Shown: piece after piece, positions 21,717 through 33,454 of the stretch | Numbering within the stretch: the stretch's first letter is position 1 | Layout: each line of letters begins with the position of its first letter | DNA from: Jaltomata sinuosa | Taxonomy: Eukaryota; Streptophyta; Magnoliopsida; Solanales; Solanaceae | Length of the DNA: 64,000 nt | Assembly (NCBI GenBank): GCA_003996215.1 | Contig: QJPP01001410.1 | Coordinates: 278,169 to 342,168, forward strand | Direction of reading: 5' to 3' | The notes under the pieces: generated by a model | Seen by the model: the letters and a program-made list of their open reading frames with translations, nothing else | The model's database searches: none | What the model was told of the DNA's origin: nothing | Position numbers and translations under genes: made by a program

Positions 21717-23343
21717 CCTTTGCCAAGTGTTTGTGTGCCAGTTGGGGCTAGATCACTTATGTCCAATGAGGATCATAAGAGATGCAAGCGATTTAAAAAG
21801 ATGGATCCACCTCAGTTTTAGGGTGGTCAGAGTAAGGATAAATGAACTCCTTGTGAGATGTCATGAGATATTGCAGAATGTCGAGTTGGTAGAGTCCGAC
21901 ATAGTAGACTACATAGTATTTCAGATGCGTTGGTTGGACAAGAAGTGGTGGCATTCTTATGTAGATTCTAGATAGGTAGGGTCTCCCTCTATGTCTTGGG
22001 AGCAATTTGCACAGTCTTTCTCGGAGAGGTTCATTACACATAGCTTGCGGGAGGAGCGGAGGAACCAATTCAACCATATGACTGAGATAAAATTTTAGTG
22101 ACTGAGTATGAGGCTAGTTTCCATGCCTTTTCTCAACATGCCTTGGTGATTTTGCCAGATCAGACTAAGAGGATTCGTTGGTTTGTGTAAGGATTGTATT
22201 TTTGATTTGTGGAATAATTTTTCAAACAACCCAGACTGGAGTTTCATTTCTAAGAGTGGTCAAAGTGGACAAGGAGTTTGAGCTTATGTGTCGTGATAAG
22301 TTTGGGGATCTGAGGGATAAGAGGTCCATACTTCTAGTTTTTTTAATGGTACCTCATATGGAGGTAGGGGATTAATCAAGAGAGGATTTTGTCCTTAGTC
22401 CAGTAGACTGGTTCATGCTTTTATTTAGGTGTTCGAGGGCGGTTATTCTGGACAAGACTTCTATGGATCAGGTTAGAGTTCCCAAGGCTATCCACAAAGG
22501 TCTTCAAGTTATATTCGCTATTCTAGTAACTCAGGTTCATCTCAGCAGGTTCTGACTCGTACAACCTATTTTACATGTAGGGATCTCGAGAACTATAAGA
22601 AGGATTGCCCATATGCTAGACAAAGAGGTTTGCAATAGAGTTCAGGCACTAGTTAGAGCATTAGCACCACTAGCTAGGGGTTTGGGTGCTTCACAAGAAG
22701 GTATAGGTGAGCCACAAATTGGGTGAGGTAGTGGTAGAGGAGCTGCTCAGACAAAGAGTGACCGTGATCATTAATATGAAATTTTGGGTAGACTAGAGGC
22801 AGAGGCCGATGATGAAATCATCACAGGTGTTGTCCCAATATTCCATTGACCTGCTTAAATATTATTTGATCCTAGTTCTACTTTCTCTTATGTGTCTGCA
22901 TATTTCGCATCAGGTTTTGATATGACGGGTGATTCCCTTTATATGCCTATTTATGTTACTACCCTGGTGAGTGATTCCTTAGTGGTGGATTAGGTGTACT
23001 AATCCTGTGTTATGACCCTATTGAGTTATGATACTTGTGTGGATTTAATTATCCTTGATTTGGTAGATTTTGATGTGATATTGGGCATGTATTAGCTTTC
23101 TCTATATCATGCTTTTTAAACTGTCATGCCAAGACAGTCACCTTGGTCATGCAGGTTCCCTGAGGATAGAGTCAAAGGGTACCTAGGGTACATATCCGAA
23201 GAGGGTGATATCATTTTTGAAGGATCAACAATTAGTTGAGAAAGTTTATCTCTCTTATTTAGCATATGTTTGTGAAACTAGTGCTAACACGCCTCCTTTA
23301 GAGTCAGTACCAGTAGTTAGAGAATTTTCAGATGTATTTTGAT
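21717..23343 (+). pseudogene. gag-pro: Element A: chromovirus gag 3' part, protease and pre-RT segment
   Basis: Continuation of the gag begun at 1568. KRFKKMDPPQF, RCHEILQNVELVESDIVDYI, WHSYVDSR and EYEASFHAFSQHALVILPDQ run in order to a stop in RIRWFV at about 22190, the same codon position as the single stop in element H gag. A zinc-knuckle remnant near 22565-22610 (CRDLENYKKDC) has lost its first Cys and its His. Protease follows with LFDPSSTFSYVSAYF (about 22870) and DFDVILGMY. Last comes the link to RT, TPPLESVPVVREFSDVF, ending at 23340. There the element stops at an inverted duplication and no RT follows. Many stops and frameshifts. Confidence 0.8.
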
Positions 23344-23406
23344 GGAGGCGTGTCAGCACTAGTTTCATAAACATATGCTAAATAAGAGAGATAAATTTTC
23401 TCAACT
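23234..23406. repeat. 63-bp inverted duplication with 47-bp spacer at an element junction
   Basis: Arm 1 (23234-23296) and the reverse complement of arm 2 (23344-23406) agree at 60 of 63 positions; the three differences are transitions. Arm 1 is genuine element A sequence just upstream of RT. Arm 2 has no counterpart in either neighbour except as an inverted copy of arm 1. It lies exactly where element A ends and the truncated Athila LTR of element D begins. It looks like copied filler DNA at a repaired double-strand break. It would fold into a long hairpin. Confidence 0.9.
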
Positions 23407-23951
23407 GGTCTAGAAATAAAACATGGGTTAAGAGGAGTAGGGTTCATATACGGATGAATTAGCGGCTAGGATGGAGATTTACCTATATTGCCCTTCACGG
23501 GTCAAATACATGATTATAGGTTATTTCCATTCAAATTAGTTTGACTATCCCCGCTGAATGATGTAGTTAGAAGACTAATTTGGGTAGACGGTTAGAGTGT
23601 TGCGAGAGCCCATGACCATACTATTATCCCCATGATTCAGAAATTCGGTAGATTACTTAAATATGCTTAAACAATATATAGACAATATCATGGAATTACG
23701 TGAGTAGCATAACCCTAGGTCTTAATATATCCGTGATCAAACTCCTAAACTTTCTACTCTATTTATTTTAATTCTTAGTATAATAATCAAAACCTAAAAC
23801 TCTCGAATCGGATAACACTTGTGTATACCTCCACCATAATAGTAGATTAGTTAGCTTATCAACAATTCGAGAGATCGACAATACCTAGTTTCTTACAATC
23901 ACTTTATTACATATAACCATGTACACTTGCGTGTGTATTGGGAGGACAACA
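23407..23951 (+). mobile_element. Element D: 3' part of a truncated Athila LTR
   Basis: Collinear with the last ~545 bp of the element B LTR (aacatgggtta..., then gatgtagttaga, then acatataaccatgtacacttgcg), ending GGACAACA at 23951 next to a PBS. Its left part, including the promoter, is missing and replaced by the inverted duplication. It is therefore the broken 5' LTR of a second Athila, whose gag follows. Confidence 0.8.
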
Positions 23952-23957
23952 TATTTT

Positions 23958-23975
23958 TGGAGCCATTGCCGAGGG
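23958..23975 (+). other. Primer-binding site of element D (tRNA-Asp type)
   Basis: TGGAGCCATTGCCGAGGG, six bases after the LTR end, matches the complement of the tRNA-Asp 3' end better than the element B copy does. It confirms the Athila assignment. Confidence 0.85.
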
Positions 23976-24072
23976 CTTTAAATATTGAAAAGTTAATTAT
24001 TTTTACTATTGTTTTTGTCTCCATAAGTGTTAAAAACTATATCTTAGCTATGTTATTAAAGGTTACAAGCTT

Positions 24073-25020
24073 ATGCTAAGTCCTGACAATGAAGCAGACC
24101 ATTCCAAAATTGAAGAAGGGCTAACCCCATTCCAACTGGAACTCGAAAGGTTCCTCCATAAATGTTTAAGGGAGTAAGCCTCATTGTGAGCACAAAGCGA
24201 CTGCTACATGCAATAATGGCTGACGCAGAGGTGGAAAACCCACCAGCTCTAGTTATAGTCAGAGAAGTGGCAGTCCCACTCACTGGTAAAGTAACTTCCA
24301 GTATTGTCAAGACGGTAATAACTGGAAGATGGGATCTGAAACAAAACATGGGGCAACTATTGTACTCAAGTGCGCAATTTACAAGTTTATCACATGAGGA
24401 CCCGCAAGTGCATCTCCAAAACTTTTTGGAGATTGCAGACACTTATATCATAGAGGGAGTCTCATCAGACTATATGAGGCTCACCTTGTTCCTATTCTTG
24501 TTGTTAGGGGAAGCTAAAAGATAACTAATAGTTGAGACACCAAATTCTACCACTTCATGGGCTAATCAAGCTTAGAAATTTATTTCATGGTTCTTTTCAT
24601 CTGAGAAGACTAAGTTAAGAAGTGAGATTTTGGGGTTCATCCAAAAAAAAGGTAAAAGTTTACCCCAAGCTTGGAACAATTTATGATGTTATTGCTGAGT
24701 TGTCCCTATCATCTACAAACCCAGGAAGTCTTAGCACATACTTTTGTTGAGAGTTTTCATATTCACTCTAAACTTTTTCTTGATTAAACTGCAGGTGGAC
24801 AAGCACCGGAAGAAACTTATGATGAATTAGTGCTTTTGTTAAGCAGGTTAGTAGCTAACAATTTAGAGTGGACCGCTAAGTCCAACAGAAGTGCTCTAAA
24901 GAAGACTGCAGGAATTGTAGAAGTTAATGGGATGAAAAGTCTACAAGACTAGATCGCCACAATGAAAAATAATTTTAATAAGCTAAGCAATATACTACTA
25001 GGGCAAGTGCAAGAACAAGC
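24073..25020 (+). pseudogene. gag: Element D: Athila gag, interrupted by element E
   Basis: ATG at 24073 (after ttacaagctt, as in element B). A 120-codon open stretch (24162-24524) encodes MADAEVENPPALVIVREVAV, then GQLLYSSAQFTSLSHEDPQV, HLQNFLEIADTYIIEGVSSD and YMRLTLFLFLLLGEAKR. Stops follow. Further on, in shifting frames, come TTSWANQ, KTKLRSEILGF, LPQAWNN, and EEVNGMKSLQ-like and IATMKNNFNKLS-like segments just before 25020. There the sequence passes into the element E LTR. It is clearly the same family as 6732-8461 and better preserved at its N-terminus. The rest of gag and pol would lie beyond the right edge of the window. Confidence 0.85.
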
Positions 25021-27405
25021 TATCATGACCCAAATTACGGGATCGTGCGGGCACCCTAGTATAGACATGTACAAGAGCGACTAATAATGATGAAAGACAA
25101 GAAAATAAAAGACACAACTTTCACCGGAGGAATAAGATATGCAGAAGTTGATGCTGGATAACCATCACTATAATCAAGGAACTTCAATCAACCTGTACAC
25201 ACCTACACCCCAAAAGAGTGTAGCAAGAGTAGTATCAGTACACCACACATACTGGTAGGTATCATTGGTCGACTATGATTAGTTCACGCAATACATATAT
25301 AGAAAATTAATGAAAATAACTGATAATCTCATACCACAACTTTACACAAGGTACAAATAATCAAGTAAGTGTATAACACCACATCACCACTTTCTATCCC
25401 ATCTTTCTCCACTTTATCCCTTGTTCTCAAGAAGTCCATAAGATTAGAAACGCCTTTCTCAGTTGCAATTAAACCCTAGTGATTATTCCTATACATTTTG
25501 TTCTGCTCATTAATGTATCAAGTATCATACTCCATTATTAGTACCAGTACTATCATAACTACACACACCCATTATCACTACTCAGTTGTTTAGCTATCAT
25601 AACATTTGTTCTTAAGAACTTGTCATCCCTTAAGGATACTTCACCCATATCCCAAATAAACCCAAAAAATAAACACAACAACACATACAATTAATCTCAG
25701 ACAGTCAAATAGTCACATCAACCTAATAAATTGATGCCAACGAGTAAAAGATATATGAGTCACCAAAACAGACATAAAGTTTATCAAATACCTCTGTAAA
25801 TATAATACAATCACACCATAAATGGATTCATGTCCATATAATTCTTACATCCATATGATCTCGGTACCTCATCACTCTCACAATAATCACTTAATATGTA
25901 CACACATACTAAAAAGTCTTATTTTTGCCTAATTAGTCATGACTTTCAGGGGACAACCTAGGGTTTATATACCGTACCGGTGTGGTACCCGCCCCATAAA
26001 TAACCTCTCATCCATAAGCTCACATCAGACTCGATCTAGTTAACAACAAACTAATATGTATATTCTTCATTCTCTCAACATATCACAGTATGTTCTCATA
26101 CTCAACTATGTCTCAGGATATAACCAACAAGTACACAAAATATAACAGGTGCACTCCATAATCATAATTCGTTTAAAGACATACTTCGAATAATTATAAG
26201 ATTATTTATGCAAGCATTTTCAAGCCAAACACATATTCAACCATATATTATCCGAAGACCAACCAACATAGTTGTCAATTTAATAACATGTTGGAGAGAC
26301 TATATTAGGTCTAACACCACTTAACCATATCATATTTCATCTTGATTTAATTAGTGAAATTATCATTTGAAGGACCATTACTCCCATTCTGAATGCAAGA
26401 ACCCATCTTTAACATTATTATAATAATCATGAATACCACATCATTAGCCTCTTCATCAAACAATTGCTGGCATTCAACATACAACATAACCCCTAAGCCG
26501 TCTCACTTTCCACTATGGTGCATTCTTTATTCATATACTCATGTTTCCTTTAAGGACATCCGCATTATGACTCTGCTTCATAGTTCACATCAAAACCATG
26601 AGGATAACTCACCTCAAAATAATCACACCATCAATAACACACACAACAAGTATATCAATCTGGAGGTTCCTTCTAACCATTAATTTTATTAGTTTGGGTT
26701 AATAGTTGCATTAGCATGAAGTCTCTCTGCGTCTATTCGCATTACTATCACCCAAATTAAGATCACACAATGAAGATCACACACACACACATATATATTC
26801 ACACATAGAATCATTTTTATGTTTTTCTAAGTAATGTCCATCCAAGATCTATGTCCGAAGGCCTAATCATACTGTATCCCTTTAATTCTACACAATGTAT
26901 GCAATTTTATAATCAAAGTCTACTACTTATAAAACCATAACCTACCTAGATGCTAAGCTTCTGCTGTAGGATGCATCAAAACCTTACTCCTTGCTCTCGA
27001 TCTAGAGTTTCCAATAGAGAATCCATCAGGAGGACGATGGAACCACACTTCTTTGAATGTCTTTTCTCTATGTTCTTGGTGTTCTATCTTGGAATTAACC
27101 CTAGGGGCATTTTTAAGAGAGAATACCTTTGTTTGAAGAGAGCTGGACCTGGAAATCATTAAAATCCAGGATTCTATTTTTGCTGGCTCTGCTGCGATTG
27201 CATCGTCGCTATAACAAGCTCGCTATAGTGGGCGACGGGCTGCTATGACAGACATAACTAGTCGACCCTACTTTTTTTAACTCTATTTATTTGACTGTTG
27301 TTAAACACAGAAGCTAACATCCTGAAAAATATACATACTATCAAAATTTTAAATTCTTATATTTTTACCGTGAAAATTTTAATAACGACAGAATGGGTCA
27401 TTACA
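25021..27405 (-). repeat. Element E LTR, left copy (3' LTR)
   Basis: Starts TATCATGACCC (the TG start changed to TA) and ends GGTCATTACA at 27405. Relative to the right copy it lacks about 180 bp near its start. It has about 530 bp more between 25656 and 26190, where the right copy joins catcccaaa to aattataag (31725-31740). It contains ctatag/ctatga-type dyads near 27190-27260 and an acacac/tatata microsatellite at 26780-26806. No coding sequence. Confidence 0.8.
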
Positions 27406-28735
27406 TCAAACACTAATTAAACAACCATTCGTTCTTGAATGGACATGAGCGATGAAGAAGTAAGAGATTGAAACTTTGAAGGAGATTATCCTCCAATCAC
27501 TTAATTCAGCCTTTTCCTTGACTCACTTCCTAACCCTACCAAGTTAAACAATATTTTAGAATAACAATTTACGCTCAGCCCCTTTATCAAACCTCTTTAG
27601 AAGACAATTTACGCTCAGCCCCTTTATCAAACCTCTTTAGAAGAAACAAATACAGAATTAAACATTGCCCACGAGTCCAATTAAATTTTTTCACCATTTC
27701 CCAACTTGGGGAAAGAATCTCATTTATAAAATTCCTTATTAGCACTCAGAATACCCAAAAGAATTGAATTAAGTATCGGACGTGTATCAGACGTGCAATT
27801 GTAAATAAGACCGTAACTTGGAATAACATGCAAGCCATTACAACAACGGATTCTCGCTGTTGTGAACTCGCTATGGTGGAACATAATCCACTACAGCGGA
27901 CCCTCAGACAGTTTAATGGACAAAAAAGAGACTCATTTTCTAACTTTGCAAATTCCAACTCCCTTTGTTCTAAAAATCCTCTATGCAACTCCCCTTCCCA
28001 CTTTGATTTCTTCAGGTAATCTCTCTTTTATTTCTCTATTGCATCATTTCAGTACTTCTAATTGCATTACTTATGCTTAAATTGCTTGGTTTGTCATAAA
28101 TTTAGGGTTTGGGGCTAAGGGTTTCTCTTTCCCTTATAGGGAAGTAAATTCAAAGCATGATAGTTTATTTTACGTTCTTAACTTCCTTACAACATTCTCT
28201 GTATAAGATTTGTGGAATTAATGGGAGTTTGAACTCAAAAATAGAGTAGGGTACTAGAAGAAAGTTTTTATTAAAATTTAGAACCTCTGAGGCTTGATTT
28301 GGGTGTTAACCACCATAAAAATGAAGTATAACCGTCATTCACCCTAATACAGTGCCCGATCTGTGATAAAACTTGACAAAATGAAGCAAAATTACAAAAA
28401 ACACCATTTTTGGGTTGAGGTCTTGCTGGGGACAATGACTCCGCTATGATATAAGTCATCTCACTATGGTGGGCTTGCCATAGCGGGCATGGGTTTGCCA
28501 TACTGGACAATTCCTGCCCTAGCTAGCTGACTCTTGCTATAGCTACCTTGTTGTAATGGAAAAGTGTCCGCTGCAGCGGAGGTCCTGAGGTACAATCACT
28601 GATAGAGGGGATTGGAAATTCCCAAAATTGATATTTTTTTGGATTCTTTAATTTTATTCATTACTTCTTGTTATTACATACTGAAAACATTGTCTAAGGC
28701 AACTCTTTTTCCTTTCTATAAAGATTACTCTCACC
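27406..28735. other. Element E internal region, left part, with a perfect 40-bp tandem duplication
   Basis: No gene recognised on either strand. At 27564-27603 and 27604-27643 the same 40 bases occur twice in a row without a mismatch, from acaatttacg to ctctttagaag. Dyad-like ctatggtgg, cagcgga and catagcgggc motifs occur at about 27850-27900 and 28440-28580, like those in the U3 regions. The segment just before 28736 (tttctataaagattactctcacc) could be promoter and leader of the antisense gene that follows. Confidence 0.6.
27564..27643. repeat. Perfect 40-bp tandem duplication
   Basis: Two head-to-tail identical copies (27564-27603, 27604-27643). Perfect identity amid heavily mutated sequence indicates a recent event. 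Confidence 0.95.
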
Positions 28736-29937
28736 ATGGCCGAAGGTGGCAACATTTTCTATGAAAGGTTCATGAGCACCCTATGTAAGAGGATACATAT
28801 GGAACATAGAGTTAGAGGATTCACCTATGAGAAGGGTTTCTTGATGAAGGGGGTGGCAGAGGGTGCGCTGGAGCTCTTTAACCAGCTAGAGGAGATGGGG
28901 TGGGCGCCACTGGTAGAGCATCCCTATAACATAACTGAAAAATAGGCAAGGGAGTTTTATGCCAATCTTCCCACTGTGGATGGAATATTCGATAATCAAC
29001 AATATATAAAGCTATAGGGTTGACGAATCCCCTGGAGACTAAGTTTAAAGCAAGGAACAAGGCTGACGACAGGCAGTGGCTGGTGAACATACTAGTGTTA
29101 GAGGACAAAAGGTCCATGACCCCTTGGGCAATAGCCATGCAGAGATCAAGAGTACCAACTTTACCCCTGATGCCCAAAGGTGGTTTAACCTAGTTTTCTG
29201 ATGGATTTGTCCTTCCAGTAATACTAGCAATGTGACCTACCCCCAAGCATTGGTGGTGGCTTGCATCCTGCAAAGGGTAGAGCTAAATGCAGGGGAACAA
29301 ATAGCCGATAGTAGAGGTACTTTGCTATATTGAGCACAAAGGATCTACCATTTCACTCTCTGATTACTACACTGTGCAAGCGAGCGAATGTGTCTAGAGA
29401 GCAGGGTGATGTTACTATTGCATGTGATGTGGCCTTCGACCCATTTAGAGTGAAGAGCACATCGGGGTGTAGCAAGAACAAGAAAATGAAGGTTGATATT
29501 GAGGGAGATAGAAACAGTGGTCAGGGTAATAGAGGAGCTGGGGCTATCTCTTCACAGCCCCTGGGCCCCTTTGAGTGATTAGGAATGGGCATGGCTACTA
29601 TAAAAAACCTCCTACAGGTTTTTCCATAACCTCCCTGTGGGTCCACTTCATCGAGTGTTGTCGGTCCTTCAGACCTTCAAGGTGCCTTTGAGCCTCTGGC
29701 CCAGGCTTATATTGAACTTCGGGCAGATTTGAATGCTGAAAAGAAGAAAAGGTGCTCCCCGAACAAGATGCTAGTCCATATATGGAAGGGGGTCAAGACT
29801 CTCGCCAAGACCCTAACTTCAGTTAAGAAGATCCCCAAGGTAAGTCAGGTAGATGCCCAACAGTTCTTCTTCCTAAGTAGATTGGACAAAGAAAATTTCA
29901 GTGATTCAAGTGCTGAGAGCAATGGCATGTCTAGATA
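28736..29937 (+). pseudogene. Antisense ORF of element E, 'putative plant transposon protein' type
   Basis: ATG at 28736 opens 69 codons (MAEGGNIFYERFMSTLCKRI...) to an in-frame TAG at 28943, after which the same frame continues REFYANLPTVDG. A second frame gives GLTNPLETKFKARNKADDRQ, ILVLEDKRSMTPWAIAMQRS and RVPTLPLMP, and a third YPQALVVACILQRVELNAGE. The 29330-29578 piece has LPFHSLITTLCKRANV. The end (29690-29937) is charged and helical: YIELRADLNAEKKKR, HIWKGVKTLAKTL. This order matches the domain annotated in many plant proteins as 'putative plant transposon protein' (I recall Pfam Transposase_32). About 400 codons with four or five breaks. It runs opposite to the LTR orientation, as the extra antisense ORFs of some plant Ty3/gypsy elements do. 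Function unknown. Confidence 0.65.
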
Positions 29938-30686
29938 GACCATGACATGGTTCATTCCAACCCTTCATTCCCCTTATTCAACTTGATTACTTTCCCTTCT
30001 AGGGCCTCTTTTTAGACAATTTCATTTCTTGCACATTTTGGATAAACTCTTTATTTTGTTGGATAATTTGTTTGTTATTTTTGATTTGTGGGTGCCGTTA
30101 GTGGCACTTTGGGAAATGATGAACTTGTTTAGGCCAATACATTTTAATGATATCTCTCTTTCATATTTGTTAAACCTCGCATTATGATGAACAAGTGAAG
30201 TCCCAAAACAAGGGACTGAAATTTTTGGCTACTTATTTGCACACGTCCGCTGCAATGGACGATATCTCACTGTGGAGAAGCTGCTACAGCAAAAATGGAT
30301 TCTCTATTGTGGATCCCTGGATTTTTCATAGGTGCACCATAGTGTTCCTTTCTTCACAGAAGCGGGCCCACTATAGCAATAGTCTTTTCACTGCAGCGAA
30401 GGCAGTCATACAAAAATAATAGAGCTGGAATTTTAAACTTCTTAACAGGCATGAATCGTTTCACTATCACTTCAATGAACAAATACCTCAGTATTTACTC
30501 ATCACACATTAAATTATCAAGGTATTAACACAAAATATTGTCACTACTGTCTCAATCAAACAACAAGATAATATCATTTTTCCAGACAATCATACAGTCA
30601 ATATGCTAACAAGACTTTTGCCATAAGATACCAATTGGAATCAACTAAATACCAATTTAATTTGTCGATATACATATTAGGATGGA
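29938..30686. other. Element E internal region, right part, with a short AT-rich repeat
   Basis: No gene recognised. Dyad-like ctgcaatgg, ctgctacagc and actgcagcg motifs lie at 30245-30400. From 30624 the unit gataccaattgg(a/-)atcaa begins to repeat. It continues into the leader frame, and the same unit is found at 15547-15590 in element C. Confidence 0.55.
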
Positions 30687-30735
30687 CTAGGTGCCAATTG
30701 GATTCATCAAGATACCAATTGAAATTGATAAGATA
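30624..30735 (-). repeat. Short repeats of ataccaattgg in the leader of element E
   Basis: Four imperfect copies of a unit like gataccaattggaatca at about 30627, 30652, 30690 and 30711. Two copies occur at the matching place in element C (15547-15590), so the repeat is a shared feature of the 5' leader of these families. Confidence 0.7.
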
Positions 30736-30878
30736 ATAGTTGGACTCAACCCAGGTAGACGATAACTGAGATGGCATGGTAGGAAATAAGAAAGGGAAAG
30801 ACTTCTTAGATGCCTTATAGCTTTCTGAGGATTTGATGTGGACGTCAACACACCAATCCGCAAGACACTACTTGACAT
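30687..30878 (-). other. Element E: conserved leader ORF
   Basis: Starts at an ATG 32 bases after the PBS and runs 63 codons (MSSSVLRIGVLTSTSNPQKA...IRHLR). The first ~25 residues match the leader frames of element H (62289) and, in part, element C. The remainder is repetitive and probably not conserved. Role unknown; candidate upstream ORF. Confidence 0.5.
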
Positions 30879-30910
30879 TGCTCTTGTACTTGTGAGACTA
30901 ATAACCTAGG

Positions 30911-30922
30911 GATCTGATACCA
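30911..30922 (-). other. Primer-binding site of element E (tRNA-iMet type)
   Basis: The minus strand reads TTGGTATCAGATCCC starting two bases after the LTR end, an initiator-tRNA-Met PBS with one change. It sets the orientation of element E. Confidence 0.85.
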
Positions 30923-30924
30923 AC

Positions 30925-32407
30925 TGTCACAATCCAAATTATGGGATCATGTGAGCACCTACTCGATTTTAACTCGGTAGGAGAACCCCTTAGTACCCAA
31001 TCATTATAAATTCAGAATTTCTTTAAAATGATATCATTATAATAATTAATCAAATAAAACTCATAATCAAAATTAATATCCTTTGTGAATCATATAGGTG
31101 ATTTGTTCCTTAAAACATAGCCATTCCCGAGGACCAAGTTTAGACACTTGCAAACGCGACTAATAATGAATAAGATCAAGAAAATAAAAGACACAACTTC
31201 TGCCTAAGGAATAATATGCATAAGTTGATGTTGGATAACTGTCACTGCAATCAAAGAACTTCAATCAACTAGTACACACCTACACCCCAAAAGAGTGTAA
31301 CAAGAGTAGTATCAGTATACCACACGTATTGGTAGGTCTCATCAGCCAACTAAGATTAATTCATGCAACAGATAGATAGAAAATCAACAAAAGAAATAGA
31401 TAATATCATACCAAAACTTTACACAAGGTACAAATAATCAAGCAAGTGCATAACACCACATCACCATTTCATATCCCATCTTTCCCCACTTTATCCGTTG
31501 TTCTCAACAAGTCCATAAGATTAGAATCATCTTTCTTAGATCCAATTAAACCCTAGTGATTATTTCTAGACATTCTGTTCTTCTCATAAATGTATCAAGT
31601 ATCACACCCCCTTATTAGTACGAACACTATCATAACTACACACACCCATTATCACTACTCGGTTGTTTATCTATCATAACATTATTTCTCAAACACTTAT
31701 CATCCCTTAAGGATACTTCACGTACATCCCAAACAATTATAAGCTTATTTATGCAATCATTATCAAGACAAATACATATTCAACCATAGATTATGTCCAT
31801 AGACCATCCAACATGCTTATCAATTCAATAACACATATGAGAGACTATATTAGGTCTAACACCACATAAACACATCACAATTCATCTTGATTTAATTAGT
31901 GACATTATCATTCCAAAGACCATTACTCCATTCTAAATGTAAGGACCATCTTTAACATTGTTATCATAATCATAAACACCTTATCATTAGCCCTTTATCA
32001 AATAATTGCCTATATTCCACACACAATGCAACCCCTAAGCCATCTCACTTCCCACTATGGCTCATTTTTTATTCATCTTCTCATCTTTTCTATTAGTACA
32101 TCAACATTATGTCTCTGATTCACACTTCATATCAAAACCACAAGGATAAACCATCTCAAAGTAATCACACCATCAATAACACACACAACATGTATATCAA
32201 TCTTGAGGTTCCTTCTAACCCTTAATTTTATTAGTCCTGGTTAATAGTTGCATTAGCACAAAGTCTCTTTGCCTCGATTACCATTACTATCACCAAAATT
32301 AAGATTAAACAATGAACATCACATATATCTATAATATATATATATATACATATATATTCACAGATACAGTTCTTTTTACATTTTCCTAAGAAAATGTCCA
32401 TCGAAGC
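30925..32407 (-). repeat. Element E LTR, right copy (5' LTR), truncated by array F
   Basis: Starts TGTCACAATCC beside the PBS and is collinear with 25021-27405 up to tccatcgaag at 32406. It then passes into array F. A TA microsatellite lies at about 32328-32356. The missing end of this LTR should follow array F outside the window. No coding sequence. Confidence 0.8.
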
Positions 32408-33454
32408 AGTTACGCCCTAAATTTAGGGGGTGTAACGGACACCTGATGCTAAAACATAGGCCAAAGCCGACTTCGCTGAACTATTTTTCAATGGCACATA
32501 GCAACCACACATAATCAAGAAAACAAACAAGTATATCTCAGCTTAAAAATCAACCTCGGTCGGTAAGGCCCATGTCAATATCTCTAGAAAGAAAATAACT
32601 ACTTCCAATAGTTCATATAAAGTAATAAGTAGGTAGCACATAAGTCCTGTTTGGGTCTCGAGGTTACCATGATATCTAAGAAAACATAAATACTATGCGG
32701 GCCATCGAGGCCACCATGATCTCTATACAAAAAGTAAAAACATGTATATACAATGTAAACTAGGCTAATAAGCCACTAAATTGTCAACACAATAACAACA
32801 AGGCCCAACTGGCTAACCTGCTACAACTAATAAACATACAAGGCCAAAATGGCGACCATCATAGCTATGTAACCAGACAGACTAGTCTGCAAGACTCTAT
32901 GAATATAATACTTAGTGGGACAGGACCCCAACCTACCCAAAAGCTATAAAAGCAAAAGGCAAACCTTTGAGACTCTGGCGACCCCTGAAAAGAAAAGAGT
33001 CAACCAACCCGCTGAATGCTCGGCTATGCTACCCGATAGGGCTGTCTAGTCATCGCTCAGAACCTGCAGGCATGAATGCATCACCCCCAAGCAATGGGGC
33101 TTCAATACAAAATAATACACCAAGCATGTAAGGCAAACTAAAAATTGAAATTTAAGTGTAAGGACTGAATAAAAGGGCATGAGTAAAAAAAAAGTATAAT
33201 AACTTACCTTCCTGCAATAAGATATTATTTAAAGCACATAGAAAATAATACCCTGACCTAAACCCCCATAAACCCGGTAAGTACAACTAGCATACAATTG
33301 CCATAAGTCCTAATAGGTGCAAACAGTCGCTAAATACTCATACTGTCCCCCTTACCTAAACCCCATGACAATCTGATATGAACTGTCTAAATGTACATGT
33401 ATCATGAATCAATATAACTCTGTGGATCTGTGGCACAATATAAGTGCTGGACCG

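Larger units (their letters stand above)
25021..32407 (-). mobile_element. Element E: LTR element lacking gag-pol, right LTR opened by array F
   Basis: Two collinear LTRs (25021-27405, and 30925 to the break at 32407) flank a 3.5-kb internal region. A tRNA-iMet PBS and a leader frame next to the right LTR show minus-strand orientation. No protease, RT or integrase can be read on either strand; the only coding remnant is antisense (28736-29937). This fits a large non-autonomous derivative. It sits in the gag of element D. The right LTR stops after tccatcgaag, where array F begins, so the last ~570 bp of that LTR should be found beyond the window. No target-site duplication can be checked. Confidence 0.75.

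Noticed and set aside
32328..32356. TA-rich run as a possible special element
   Set aside because: Simple (TA)n microsatellite within the element E LTR; similar short runs occur at 26780-26806 and about 59965.
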